Shown here one piece after another: positions 1 to 6,887 of a DNA stretch of 11,581 nucleotides. Each line of letters begins with the position of its first letter. The stretch's first letter is position 1. The stretch lies in NCBI GenBank assembly GCA_002731295.1, contig PCBE01000057.1, forward strand, positions 10,617 to 22,197. The letters run 5' to 3'. This stretch comes from Acidiferrobacteraceae bacterium (GTDB taxonomy: Bacteria; Pseudomonadota; Gammaproteobacteria; Arenicellales; UBA868). The notes beneath the pieces were generated by a model that made no database searches, was not told where the DNA came from, and worked only from the letters and a program-made list of their open reading frames with translations. Position numbers and translations under genes: made by a program.

Positions 1-258
1 AAAATCGGCAGTTGGCTGGACTACGGCATGTTCATTCAAAATGTGATGCTGGCAGCCAGAGAGAAAGGGCTTCATACCTGCCCTCAGGCGGCTTTTGCCG
101 GTCATCACCAGGTCATCCGTGAATGTCTTCCAATACCTGATGAACAATCCCTGGTTTGCGGGATGTCACTGGGCTATGCTGACCCCGATGCCATCGAGAA
201 CAGCCTTATCACTGAAAGAGAACCCGTTGATTCATTTACACGCTTCATCGATAGTTAA
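1..258 (+). CDS. Nitroreductase family protein, C-terminal part (5' end outside window)
   Basis: The frame is open from base 1 to the TAA at 256-258 and gives 85 residues. The start codon lies upstream of the window; the first internal Met (base 28) falls inside a conserved stretch (SWLDYGMFIQNVMLAAR) and is not the start. This block and the following TCPQAAFA, VCGMSLGYAD and NSLITEREP are typical of the C-terminal third of FMN-dependent nitroreductases of the nitrobenzoate/NfnB-like type. These are homodimeric cytosolic enzymes that reduce nitro groups or quinones with NAD(P)H. The catalytic and most FMN-contacting residues of the N-terminal half are not visible, so the substrate cannot be judged. 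The cupin gene starts 26 bases downstream with its own Shine-Dalgarno site, suggesting one operon with the next two genes. Confidence 0.85.
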   Translation, partial: KIGSWLDYGMFIQNVMLAAREKGLHTCPQAAFAGHHQVIRECLPIPDEQSLVCGMSLGYADPDAIENSLITEREPVDSFTRFIDS

Positions 259-273
259 GCTTATTCTATCGCC

Positions 274-278
274 GGAGG
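274..278 (+). promoter_or_regulatory. Ribosome binding site GGAGG for the cupin gene
   Basis: GGAGG lies six bases before the ATG at 285. It fixes that ATG as the start, rather than the in-frame TTG at 279, which would directly abut the site. Confidence 0.75.
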
Positions 279-284
279 TTGTCC

Positions 285-575
285 ATGCCTGACAAACGAC
301 CCAGCGCTACCCCGACTGTACAAATTGATAATGACAACACCATTGTCACGGAATGGTGTTTTCCGCCTCACGGGGAAACCGGCTGGCATATACATCAGTA
401 TGACTATGTTGTTGTGCCCCTGGTCACTGGCGAACTGCGTCTGGAAACAACGGATGGAGAACGCCTGGCCGAACTTGTTACCGGTCAGGCCTACGCACGC
501 AAGGCCGGTGTCGAACACAACGTCATCAACAACAACGATTTTGAATTTGTATTCATAGAAATTGAACGCAAATAG
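285..575 (+). CDS. Small single-domain cupin protein (BauB-like)
   Basis: This is a 96-residue protein made of one cupin barrel. The text TEWCFPPHGETGWHIHQYDYVVVPL followed by GELRLETTDGE resembles the small cupins annotated near beta-alanine/amine degradation genes (BauB-like); this is recognition from memory. Metal-binding candidates are His35, His37 and His78. Motif 2 is nearly canonical (Gly67, Gly75, His78, Asn82), with Lys73 where Pro is usual. In motif 1 the usual Glu is absent and Asp40/Tyr41 stand near that position, so the metal site may be three-histidine or altered. The protein is cytosolic, with no signal peptide. It lies between the nitroreductase and the PPOX flavoprotein genes with gaps of 26 and 32 bases, so co-transcription is likely. 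The substrate is unknown; the protein could be an enzyme or a sugar/small-molecule binding accessory. Confidence 0.85.
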   Translation: MPDKRPSATPTVQIDNDNTIVTEWCFPPHGETGWHIHQYDYVVVPLVTGELRLETTDGERLAELVTGQAYARKAGVEHNVINNNDFEFVFIEIERK

Positions 576-607
576 CCCTGGCCATACCACTGAGCAAGGA
601 ATTCACC

Positions 608-1258
608 ATGACAGATGCTAAGCCCACACAGACCTATTCTGAACTAGCCGCCCTGCGTGCGTTCATGGGAAAACCTTCCGAGCTTGCGGCCAAAAAAAGC
701 ATCACCCGGCTTGACAAACACTGCCGTGCATTTATTAGCCGATCACCGTTTGTCTGCATCGGTACAACCGATGGCTCCGGCAAAGCCGACGTGAGTCCCA
801 AAGGTGATCCGCCCGGGTTCGTACAGGTGCTCGACGACAAAACGCTCTTTATTCCGGACCGCCCAGGCAACAACAGAATCGATTCTATGTCGAACCTGCT
901 CAAAGATCCGGCTATCGCCTTACTGTTTCTGATACCTGGCTTTGATGAAACACTCCGGGTTAATGGCAAAGGCACCGTAATCCGTGATCAAACTCTCAAC
1001 GCAACCAGCACTGTTAAAGGCCGGTCACCCAAAATCGGTATCAAGGTACAAGTCGAGACCGCATTTCTGCATTGCGCAAAAGCACTCAAGCGATCCCACT
1101 TATGGGACCCCGAGAGCATTCAGAATCGACAAGAAATGCCCAGCCTGGGTCGAATGATCATCGAACAGACCACGCCGACTGGCACAAAGGCCGATCCAGC
1201 CGATATCTCAGATGCCGATGACCGTGTTCAAGAGAGTATCCGTTCACATCTTTATTGA
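608..1258 (+). CDS. Pyridoxamine 5'-phosphate oxidase-fold FMN-binding protein (MSMEG_1061-like)
   Basis: A 216-residue cytosolic protein with the split-barrel flavin-binding fold. Visible blocks are FISRSPFVCIGTTDGSGKADVSPKGDPPG (about residues 42-70, given here as a family signature region), the strand LFIPDRPGNNRIDSMSNLL (80-98) and IALLFLIPGFDETLRVNGKG (103-122). The combination SPKGDPPGF...IPDRPGNNR is characteristic of the PPOX subfamily typified by MSMEG_1061/DR_2398. Its members bind FMN, but their reaction is mostly unassigned; it is not the vitamin B6 enzyme PdxH. The C-terminal ~90 residues are family-specific and include His and Cys residues near a WDP motif. The start ATG at 608 is preceded by AAGGA at 596-600 with seven bases of spacing. 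It is the last gene of the plus-strand set and ends 45 bases before the convergent thioesterase gene; I see no clear hairpin terminator between them. Confidence 0.88.
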   Translation: MTDAKPTQTYSELAALRAFMGKPSELAAKKSITRLDKHCRAFISRSPFVCIGTTDGSGKADVSPKGDPPGFVQVLDDKTLFIPDRPGNNRIDSMSNLLKDPAIALLFLIPGFDETLRVNGKGTVIRDQTLNATSTVKGRSPKIGIKVQVETAFLHCAKALKRSHLWDPESIQNRQEMPSLGRMIIEQTTPTGTKADPADISDADDRVQESIRSHLY

Positions 1259-1303
1259 CAGTCTCTCCGGACACCTACGTTAACAGAGCGTCAACAGCCT
1301 GAA

Positions 1304-1750
1304 TCAGGTCATATCTTCGAGCTTCTGAATCTTCTCGACCAGACCTGGCGGAAAATCACTTTTCTTCTGCTTGCGGTAATCGAAACCAACGACGACCGCT
1401 CTACCGTGAGCCGCAACCTTCTGATGATTACAACTGAAAACAACATGTTGTATCACAAAATAATCTTTTCCTAATTCAATCACTTTCCCGCCCACGAGTA
1501 CCTTATCTGGCCAGGTCAGAGGTAGGCGGAAGTTACAGTCGACAGACTTGAGGATACCGGTTCTACCCGACTGCGCAGTCGCCGAACGCAATTCCACCTT
1601 CTCGAAGTATTCAAACCGCGCTGCCTCCATCCAACGGATATAGACGGTGTTATTGACGTGCTGCATCGAGTCCATTTCACCCCACACCACCGGCAGTTCT
1701 ACGACAACCGGACAAGCGTCATAAACTGCCTGCTCGCTGAATAATTCCAT
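1304..1750 (-). CDS. Acyl-CoA thioesterase, 4HBT hotdog family
   Basis: A 148-residue single hotdog domain. The signature WGEMDSMQHVNNTVYIRWMEAARFEYFE (residues 23-50) matches the 4-hydroxybenzoyl-CoA thioesterase/YbgC-FcbC group, with Asp27 in the position of the usual catalytic acid and His31-Val-Asn-Asn following. The later strand block VDCNFRLPLTWPDKVLVGG is also typical. The likely reaction is hydrolysis of an acyl-CoA to free acid and CoA in the cytosol. The frame stays open far upstream (to base 2158) but only as a shadow of the Gfo/Idh gene; homology begins just after the ATG at 1748-1750, so I choose that start. The ribosome binding site is weak (AGG about nine bases upstream). It lies 49 bases downstream of the oxidoreductase gene on the same strand, consistent with a two-gene operon. 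The chain-length preference cannot be read from the sequence. Confidence 0.88.
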   Translation of the reverse strand: MELFSEQAVYDACPVVVELPVVWGEMDSMQHVNNTVYIRWMEAARFEYFEKVELRSATAQSGRTGILKSVDCNFRLPLTWPDKVLVGGKVIELGKDYFVIQHVVFSCNHQKVAAHGRAVVVGFDYRKQKKSDFPPGLVEKIQKLEDMT

Positions 1751-1799
1751 AACCGAAGGACCTAGGTTGGTAATCTGAGAACTTGAATTTCTATCTATA

Positions 1800-2762
1800 C
1801 TATTGCGGACAAATTTCACACAACAGCTCGATATTACGCCGGCCCTCTTCGCCGGACACCTCTGGTTCCCGACCTTCTTTGATTGCAGAAACAAAGTCTG
1901 CAATCTCACCTGCGTAGGGATTGACCTCGGTAAACGTAATCTGACCGCTGTCAGTATCAATCCGACCACCCCCTCCGCGGCCAATAGTTTCGGAACAGTA
2001 GACATAGCCCGCAGTACCACCGATTTCACCACGATTGGGTGCCGCGAATAATGCGGATGACACAAACTGGGCCACAGCACCAGATTCAAATCGAAGACTG
2101 GCTGCAGCGGTTTCATCGTGGGCACTGCCCAGCACATTTCGGGTGATGGTGCTTGCAACCTCTATCACCTCACCGCACACGGGCAGCAACATCCAGCGTA
2201 GCCAGTCGAGGCTGTGGGTCCCCACGCCGGCCAGACTCCACCAGCGTCCAACTTCGTCATGGGCCCGCCAGTTGGCTGCATTGGGCGCTTGAAACGTCCA
2301 TTGCGCGCGCGCATACCAAATATCACCCAGCTCACCTCGATGCACTCTCTCAGCGAGTTCACGGTGGCCTAGGTGCCATCGCAAGTGGTACGCAACGCCC
2401 AGTCGAACATCAGCGCTTCGGCATGCCTGGATCATGGCATCAGCATCTTCGACAGTAGTCGCCATGGGCTTTTCCACCAGAACATGCTTACCCGCAGCTG
2501 CTGCAGCTATGGTTTGCTCGGCATGCAGCTTGTCTGGTGTAGCAATCACTACGGCATCGAGGTCTGGGTCAGATAGGAAATGCTTCAGGTCATCGAAAGC
2601 CGGCGTCGGGGAAGCGGCGTTGTGCTCTTGTGCAAAGCGGGTGGCATTTGCCTTATCTCGACTGAGTACACTCCACAATGTGGCGCCTTCCACCTCACCG
2701 ATGGCTGGCGTCAGTGCATCACGACTGATGCTGCCTGTTCCAATTATTCCGAGTCGCAACAT
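1800..2762 (-). CDS. Gfo/Idh/MocA family NAD(P)-dependent oxidoreductase
   Basis: A 320-residue protein. The N-terminal Rossmann fold opens with LGIIGTGSIS (Gly8, Gly10), followed by VVIATPDKLHAEQ (71-83) and the hallmark VEKPMATT (96-103), where Lys98 is the usual substrate/nicotinamide-contacting lysine. The C-terminal beta-sheet domain contains GVGTHSLDWLRW, with His183 as the likely catalytic histidine. Family members oxidise or reduce sugars, inositols or related polyols, or act in bile pigment and other pathways; the substrate cannot be assigned here. The protein ends EGRRNIELLCEICPQ. Many relatives extend some 10-15 residues past this helix, so the C-terminus looks slightly short. The start ATG at 2760-2762 is preceded by a GGGG stretch about five bases away. 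The gene is transcribed divergently from the dioxygenase gene, with the thioesterase gene downstream. Confidence 0.9.
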   Translation of the reverse strand: MLRLGIIGTGSISRDALTPAIGEVEGATLWSVLSRDKANATRFAQEHNAASPTPAFDDLKHFLSDPDLDAVVIATPDKLHAEQTIAAAAAGKHVLVEKPMATTVEDADAMIQACRSADVRLGVAYHLRWHLGHRELAERVHRGELGDIWYARAQWTFQAPNAANWRAHDEVGRWWSLAGVGTHSLDWLRWMLLPVCGEVIEVASTITRNVLGSAHDETAAASLRFESGAVAQFVSSALFAAPNRGEIGGTAGYVYCSETIGRGGGGRIDTDSGQITFTEVNPYAGEIADFVSAIKEGREPEVSGEEGRRNIELLCEICPQ

Positions 2763-2948
2763 GGTTTACCCCGAAGTGCAAAACGTCGATTCTACCCTCG
2801 AGCAAGCCATTTACAATACGATCACAGCAAGCCGTCAGCCATCACTGCCTGCACGATTCCAGATCAGTGCCAAATTTAGTTCGATCGCTGTAGACCGACC
2901 TGCAGTCTTCACGAATCGCAAAGCCCTTTCGCTTAACGTATAGACACC

Positions 2949-2958
2949 GTAATATTAC
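2949..2958. repeat. 10-base perfect palindrome GTAATATTAC
   Basis: A perfect self-complementary 10-mer that overlaps the best -10-like hexamer upstream of the dioxygenase gene. It could be an operator half-region or simply part of an AT-rich promoter. A 10-base palindrome can occur by chance, so it carries weight mainly through its position. Confidence 0.35.
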
Positions 2959-2964
2959 AGTGAC

Positions 2965-2977
2965 GTCTGATTCAGAC
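2965..2977. repeat. Perfect inverted repeat GTCTGA-T-TCAGAC
   Basis: Six-base arms match exactly around one central T, directly between the putative promoter and the ribosome binding site at 2981-2985. The size and position suit a dimeric-repressor operator. The single-base loop is too tight for an RNA hairpin without opening the inner pairs. No regulator gene is visible in the window. Confidence 0.45.
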
Positions 2978-2980
2978 CCC

Positions 2981-2985
2981 GGGAG
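2981..2985 (+). promoter_or_regulatory. Ribosome binding site GGGAG that sets the dioxygenase start
   Basis: GGGAG lies seven bases before the ATG at 2993. The frame is open back to a GTG at 2960, but those 11 codons would run through the palindrome and the binding site itself, so ATG 2993 is preferred. Confidence 0.65.
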
Positions 2986-2992
2986 TCATGTC

Positions 2993-3781
2993 ATGAAACT
3001 TGATCGCGATCAGATAGAACAATTTAAATCCGAAGGGTATTTATTTATCCCGGACTGTTTCTCGGCTGCAGAAACATCCCGACTGCTCCAGGAATCCCAT
3101 AAGATTTACGCAATGGATCGGGAAGAAGTTGTTCGTGAAAAAAGTGGTGTTGCCCGTACTGCTTTTGCAGCACACACCTACAATGAGGGATTTCGCCTAC
3201 TGGGTGCCCATCCGCGCCTGATTAAACCTGTCATGCAGCTACTCGACGAAGACGTCTACATGCACCAGTATAAAGTCAATGCGAAAGCCCCCTTCGACGG
3301 GGAAGTTTGGCAATGGCACCAGGATTTCGGGACCTGGCACCGTGATGACGAAATGCCCGAACCCCGTGCCATGAACATTGCTGTCTATCTGGACGATGTC
3401 ACGGCAGCCAATGGGCCGCTACTGTTTATACCCAGAAGCCACAAGGATGGCACACTGCCTGCTGGACATGACATCGAAACAACGTCGTACCCGCTATGGA
3501 CCCTGGACAGGGAAACCGTCACCCGATTGGCTGAACAGGGTGGCATCGCAACACCAGTGGGCAAGGCAGGCGCCGTGGTGATGTTCCACTGCAATTTGGT
3601 CCACGCCAGCCCGCCCAATATCAGTCCGTTCGGCCGCACGATCGTATACTTAAGTCTTTGTGCAGTATCGAACCATATCCGTCGTTATAAACGGGCCGAG
3701 TTTATTGCCCATCGGGATTTCACCCCTATCGCTCCACTGGCTGATGACTGTTTGAGCGATCTGGGAGCAGAAACTGCTTAG
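2993..3781 (+). CDS. Phytanoyl-CoA dioxygenase (PhyH) family Fe(II)/2-oxoglutarate oxygenase, EctD-like iron site
   Basis: A 262-residue cytosolic protein. The double-stranded beta-helix facial triad is visible: His109 and Asp111 in WQWHQDFGTWHRDDEMP and the distal His204 in MFHCNLVHASPP, with Arg215 in SPFGRTIVYLS as the likely 2-oxoglutarate carboxylate anchor. The N-terminus (DQIEQFKSEGYLFIPDCFS) is the usual PhyH opening. The first motif closely recalls the ectoine hydroxylase signature (WHSDFETWH.EDGMP), but Ser, Glu and Gly of that signature are Gln110, Gly113 and Glu120 here. The protein is also shorter than EctD (about 300 residues), and no ectABC genes are nearby. It probably hydroxylates a small molecule, using O2 and 2-oxoglutarate; the substrate is unknown. 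The upstream palindromes suggest its own regulation. Confidence 0.88.
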   Translation: MKLDRDQIEQFKSEGYLFIPDCFSAAETSRLLQESHKIYAMDREEVVREKSGVARTAFAAHTYNEGFRLLGAHPRLIKPVMQLLDEDVYMHQYKVNAKAPFDGEVWQWHQDFGTWHRDDEMPEPRAMNIAVYLDDVTAANGPLLFIPRSHKDGTLPAGHDIETTSYPLWTLDRETVTRLAEQGGIATPVGKAGAVVMFHCNLVHASPPNISPFGRTIVYLSLCAVSNHIRRYKRAEFIAHRDFTPIAPLADDCLSDLGAETA

Positions 3782-3896
3782 GGCCGCCCACTACCCCCGA
3801 ATAACCGGATTGCGTCGCGAGCAGTGCCTGCCCGGCCAGCTCGCACTCTATTATCCATGACCGGTAGCACCTTAATATCTTCGAATTCAATACACC
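3782..3896. other. Intergenic region between dioxygenase and hydrolase genes
   Basis: This 115-base gap holds a six-base inverted repeat (GCGAGC at 3817-3822, GCTCGC at 3839-3844) with a 16-base loop and no T-run after it, so it is at best a weak structure. AT-rich hexamers TATTAT (3849-3854) and TAATAT (3873-3878) could serve as -10 elements for the hydrolase gene, but I find no good -35 at the right distance. No clear Shine-Dalgarno site precedes the ATG at 3897. Confidence 0.3.
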
Positions 3897-5129
3897 ATGA
3901 CCCACAGACTCAAAATTAACGGCACTCGTTTTCTCGAGGACCTCGATGCACTGAGGGAATTCGGAAAACAGGGCATAGGCGTCGTCCGTCCCGCGTTCTC
4001 AGCACCGGATATCGCATCTCGGCGGTGGCTGGCCGAAAAATTTGAAGCCTGTGGATTGATACCCCGCTGGGACCCGGCTGCAAACCTGTTTGGTCTACCG
4101 CCCCAGTCGGGTCAGCCCGTATTGATCGGTTCCCACTCCGACACCCAGCCCGAGGGCGGCTGGCTGGACGGCGCCTATGGCGTGATCCTCGCTCTCGAGG
4201 TAGCCCGGACCAGTCAGGAGTCCGGCGGTCCTCCGGTTGCTGTTGTTTCATTTCAGGACGAAGAGAGTGCATTCATGCCGCTGAGTGGCAGTCGCTACTT
4301 CAGCCGGTATCTAGACCTTGATACGTTATACGATCTGACCAATGCCGCGGGACAGCGCTATGGTGATGAGGCGACAGCGCTGCCGGAGGTCCAGGGGGCT
4401 GAGCCGCTGGAAACCAACCATTTCAGTCACTTTCTTGAGGCCCATATCGAACAAGGGCCCGTACTGGATCTCGCCAATGAGACCATCGGGGTGGTGGAAA
4501 CAATCGTTGGCAGTCGCCAGTTTGAAGTCGTGATTGAAGGACAACAAAATCATGCCGGCACAACACCGATGTCGCTGAGGCGCGATGCCGTGACCGGATT
4601 TTCAGCTTTTGTTGCCGCTCTGGAGCAGCGTTATACAACTGCCGCTACCCCTCGTTCAGTGTGGACTATTGGTCAGGTACAAGTCCATCCCAATGCACCT
4701 TCTATCGTGCCCGGCAGCGTCAGCTGTTCTGTCCAGATGAGAGACGGCACGTTGAACCAGCTGGACTTGATGTGCGATATCACCCGGGATACAGCACAAG
4801 AGGTTGCGGAGGCGCGAAATCTGAAGATTTCATCAATCCAAAACAAATCTGTTGAGCCGGTCGATATGGATGAACGCGTGATCAGCGCATTCTGCGAGGC
4901 TGCTGATCTAAACACCCCCGGGAAATGGCGCCGTATGCCGTCGGGCGCTCTGCATGATGCCATGAACCTTGCCCCGCACATGCCCACAGGCATGTTGTTT
5001 GTGCCTTCGATCGGCGGTGTCAGCCATGCCTTCGAAGAGGATACTCGCAGGGACGATCTGGTTGCCGGGGTCCAGGTCATGGCCGATACCGTAGCCAAGC
5101 TCGCCACTCAGTCGATTGGGGCCAACTAG
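3897..5129 (+). CDS. Zn-dependent M20 hydrolase: N-carbamoyl-L-amino-acid hydrolase / allantoate amidohydrolase type
   Basis: A 410-residue cytosolic enzyme, a normal length for the HyuC/AllC/beta-ureidopropionase group. Metal-centre residues are His80 and Asp91 ([18 protein letters not shown]), the pair Glu122-Glu123 (FQDEES; catalytic base then ligand), His183 (HIEQGPVL) and His377 ([11 protein letters not shown]). The dimerisation/lid domain shows [15 protein letters not shown], and MPSGALHDA precedes the last ligand, with Leu where Gly is usual (SGAGHDA). Family members hydrolyse N-carbamoyl amino acids, ureidopropionate or allantoate, releasing ammonia and usually CO2. Position next to an amidase/urea-type transporter operon supports a role in organic-nitrogen use, but the exact substrate cannot be told. 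Its TAG stop overlaps the stop of the convergent acyl-CoA synthetase gene by four bases. Confidence 0.9.
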   Translation: MTHRLKINGTRFLEDLDALREFGKQGIGVVRPAFSAPDIASRRWLAEKFEACGLIPRWDPAANLFGLPPQSGQPVLIGSHSDTQPEGGWLDGAYGVILALEVARTSQESGGPPVAVVSFQDEESAFMPLSGSRYFSRYLDLDTLYDLTNAAGQRYGDEATALPEVQGAEPLETNHFSHFLEAHIEQGPVLDLANETIGVVETIVGSRQFEVVIEGQQNHAGTTPMSLRRDAVTGFSAFVAALEQRYTTAATPRSVWTIGQVQVHPNAPSIVPGSVSCSVQMRDGTLNQLDLMCDITRDTAQEVAEARNLKISSIQNKSVEPVDMDERVISAFCEAADLNTPGKWRRMPSGALHDAMNLAPHMPTGMLFVPSIGGVSHAFEEDTRRDDLVAGVQVMADTVAKLATQSIGAN

Positions 5130-6859
5130 GCTGTAGTTGCCTCTTCCAAGCCGAGTTCTTCTACCATCTTTGCCCGCATGATGAACTTTTGCGGCTTACC
5201 GGTCACTGTCATCGGGAATTCCTCGACCGTGTGGACATATCGGGGAATTTTGAAATGTGCGATTTGCCCGTTGCAATAGTTATAGACGTCATCAACCGAC
5301 AACTCAACACCCTGGACCGGAACGATCCAAGCACAGACTTCTTCCCCGTATTTTTCGTCTGGAATTCCGAAAACCTGGACGTCCTGGACCTCGGGATGGC
5401 CGAGTAAAAACTCCTCAATTTCCCGTGGATAGACATTCTCTCCACCTCGAATCAGCATGTCTTTCACTCGCCCGACAATATTGCAGTACCCCTGCGTATC
5501 AATAGTGGCGAGATCACCCGTATGCATCCATCCATCAGCATCAATAGACTCGGAGGTGCGCTCCAGGTCGTCCCAGTAACCCCCCATGACCAGATAACCA
5601 CGGGTATGCAGTTCACCTTGCTCCCCAACCACAACTGTCTCTCCCGACTCATTCACAACCTTGGCTTCGACATGAGGATGAATCGTGCCGACCGTGGATA
5701 CCCGCCGCTCAATCGGGTCGTCTACAGCGCTCTGGAACGAGACTGGACTGGTCTCCGTCATACCGTAGGCGATGGTCATTTCTTCGAGGTGCATTTCCGA
5801 AACGACGCGTTTCATCAGCTCAATTGGACAAGGTGCACCAGCCATAATGCCGGTCCGAAGGGTACGCAGGTCAAACTCACTGATATCCGGTCGATTCACC
5901 ATCGCATTGAACATGGTCGGCACGCCATGAACACCCGTACAGCATTCTTGCTGCATGGTCTGAAGGGTTTGAAGCGGATCGAATCCCTCACCGGGAAACA
6001 CCATCGTGCTACCAGCCGAGACACAGGCGAGGTTGCCTAACACCATACCGAAGCAATGATACAACGGCACCGGAATGCACAGTCGGTCCTTCTGGCTCAA
6101 TCGCATTGAGTTCGCAACAAAACGCGCGTTATTAACCACGTTACGATGCGTCAGGGTCGCGGCCTTGGGTAAACCTGTGGTGCCCGACGTAAACTGCAAG
6201 TTAATTGCGTCGACCGCAGACAGCATCCGCCCGATCGCGTCTAGCCGAGCGCGCTGCCCGGCATTGTCGTGCATCATGATGTCCTTGAAGCGAAACATGC
6301 CTTCGACGTCGTTGTCACCCATGTGGATAATGCTCTTAAGCGATGGAAACCGAACAGCTGAGAGCTGTCCTGGACGGCAACCCCTGAGCTCTGGTGCGAG
6401 ATCTTGTAGCATTTCAAGGTAATTACTGGTCTTGAACGACACAGCAGTGATCAACGCCTTGGCATCAACCTTGGCCAGCGCATACTCAAGTTCAGTCCGC
6501 CGATAGGCCGGATTTATATTTACCAATATGGCGCCGATACGCGCTGTGGCAAACTGAGTAAGCACCCATTCTGGCCTATTGGGTGACCATATACCGACCC
6601 GGTCACCTTTGTATATGCCCAGAGCAAGAAGTCCTGCTGAAAGCTGGTCGACCTTTTGCGCGAGCTGATGCCAGGTCCAGCGCTCGCCGAATTCAGAAAA
6701 GATACACGCATCCCGGTTGCCATGGCTGGACACCGTCCGGGCAAGAAAGCTTGAGATCGTGATTTCTTCAAGGGCGGGATCTGCTACCCCTTTAACATGC
6801 GCTCGATCCGATCCGGAAACAAAAGCAGTCTGCTCTGATCTAGCTTCGACTTCGACCAT
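5126..6859 (-). CDS. AMP-binding acyl-CoA synthetase (ACSF2-like)
   Basis: A 577-residue adenylate-forming enzyme. Core motifs in order: [10 protein letters not shown] (223-232, ATP phosphate loop), YGMTETSP (365-372), HTGDLATID (446-454), [21 protein letters not shown] (463-483) and TVTGKPQK (551-558), with Lys555 as the likely catalytic lysine of the mobile C-terminal domain. It forms acyl-AMP and then acyl-CoA from a carboxylate, ATP and CoA. The C-terminal portion ([20 protein letters not shown]) resembles the medium-chain ACSF2 group, but the chain length accepted is not certain. The start ATG at 6857-6859 has GAAGGGA seven bases upstream. It begins 28 bases after the amidase stop and is the last gene of the transporter operon, which suggests it activates the acid released by the amidase. 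No terminator separates it from the convergent hydrolase gene. Confidence 0.93.
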   Translation of the reverse strand: MVEVEARSEQTAFVSGSDRAHVKGVADPALEEITISSFLARTVSSHGNRDACIFSEFGERWTWHQLAQKVDQLSAGLLALGIYKGDRVGIWSPNRPEWVLTQFATARIGAILVNINPAYRRTELEYALAKVDAKALITAVSFKTSNYLEMLQDLAPELRGCRPGQLSAVRFPSLKSIIHMGDNDVEGMFRFKDIMMHDNAGQRARLDAIGRMLSAVDAINLQFTSGTTGLPKAATLTHRNVVNNARFVANSMRLSQKDRLCIPVPLYHCFGMVLGNLACVSAGSTMVFPGEGFDPLQTLQTMQQECCTGVHGVPTMFNAMVNRPDISEFDLRTLRTGIMAGAPCPIELMKRVVSEMHLEEMTIAYGMTETSPVSFQSAVDDPIERRVSTVGTIHPHVEAKVVNESGETVVVGEQGELHTRGYLVMGGYWDDLERTSESIDADGWMHTGDLATIDTQGYCNIVGRVKDMLIRGGENVYPREIEEFLLGHPEVQDVQVFGIPDEKYGEEVCAWIVPVQGVELSVDDVYNYCNGQIAHFKIPRYVHTVEEFPMTVTGKPQKFIMRAKMVEELGLEEATTA

Positions 6860-6887
6860 AAGTTAATCCCTTCACCCAAATTCCAAA

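Larger units (their letters stand above)
2763..2980. promoter_or_regulatory. Divergent intergenic region likely holding promoters for both flanking genes
   Basis: About 220 bases separate the Gfo/Idh start from the dioxygenase ribosome binding site. No convincing protein-coding frame is seen, although shadow frames of the oxidoreductase gene extend into it. On the plus strand TAATAT at 2951-2956 could be a -10 element for the dioxygenase gene, but the matching -35 (TTCGCT at 2928-2933) is poor. Two perfect palindromes lie at its right end and are listed separately. I see no riboswitch-like structure. Confidence 0.4.

Noticed and set aside
1259..1303. Possible bidirectional terminator between PPOX and thioesterase genes
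   Set aside because: Only the 6-base palindrome GTTAAC is present; there is no GC-rich hairpin or T-run.
1751..2158. Upstream extension of the thioesterase reading frame to a 284-residue protein
   Set aside because: The added 136 residues lie antiphase inside the Gfo/Idh gene on the same strand and show no hotdog-family features; homology starts at the ATG at 1750.
2434..2943. 169-residue plus-strand reading frame
   Set aside because: It is mostly antisense to the well-supported Gfo/Idh gene, has low-complexity Ser/Ala/Arg content and no recognisable domain.
2960..2992. GTG at 2960 as start of the dioxygenase
   Set aside because: The extra 11 codons contain the 13-base palindrome and the GGGAG site and do not look like PhyH N-terminal sequence.
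3817..3844. Inverted repeat GCGAGC/GCTCGC as a terminator after the dioxygenase gene
   Set aside because: The stem is only six pairs with a 16-base loop and no T-run follows, so it does not meet the pattern of an intrinsic terminator.
5522..6040. 172-residue plus-strand reading frame
   Set aside because: It is antisense to the acyl-CoA synthetase core motifs and shows no family resemblance.
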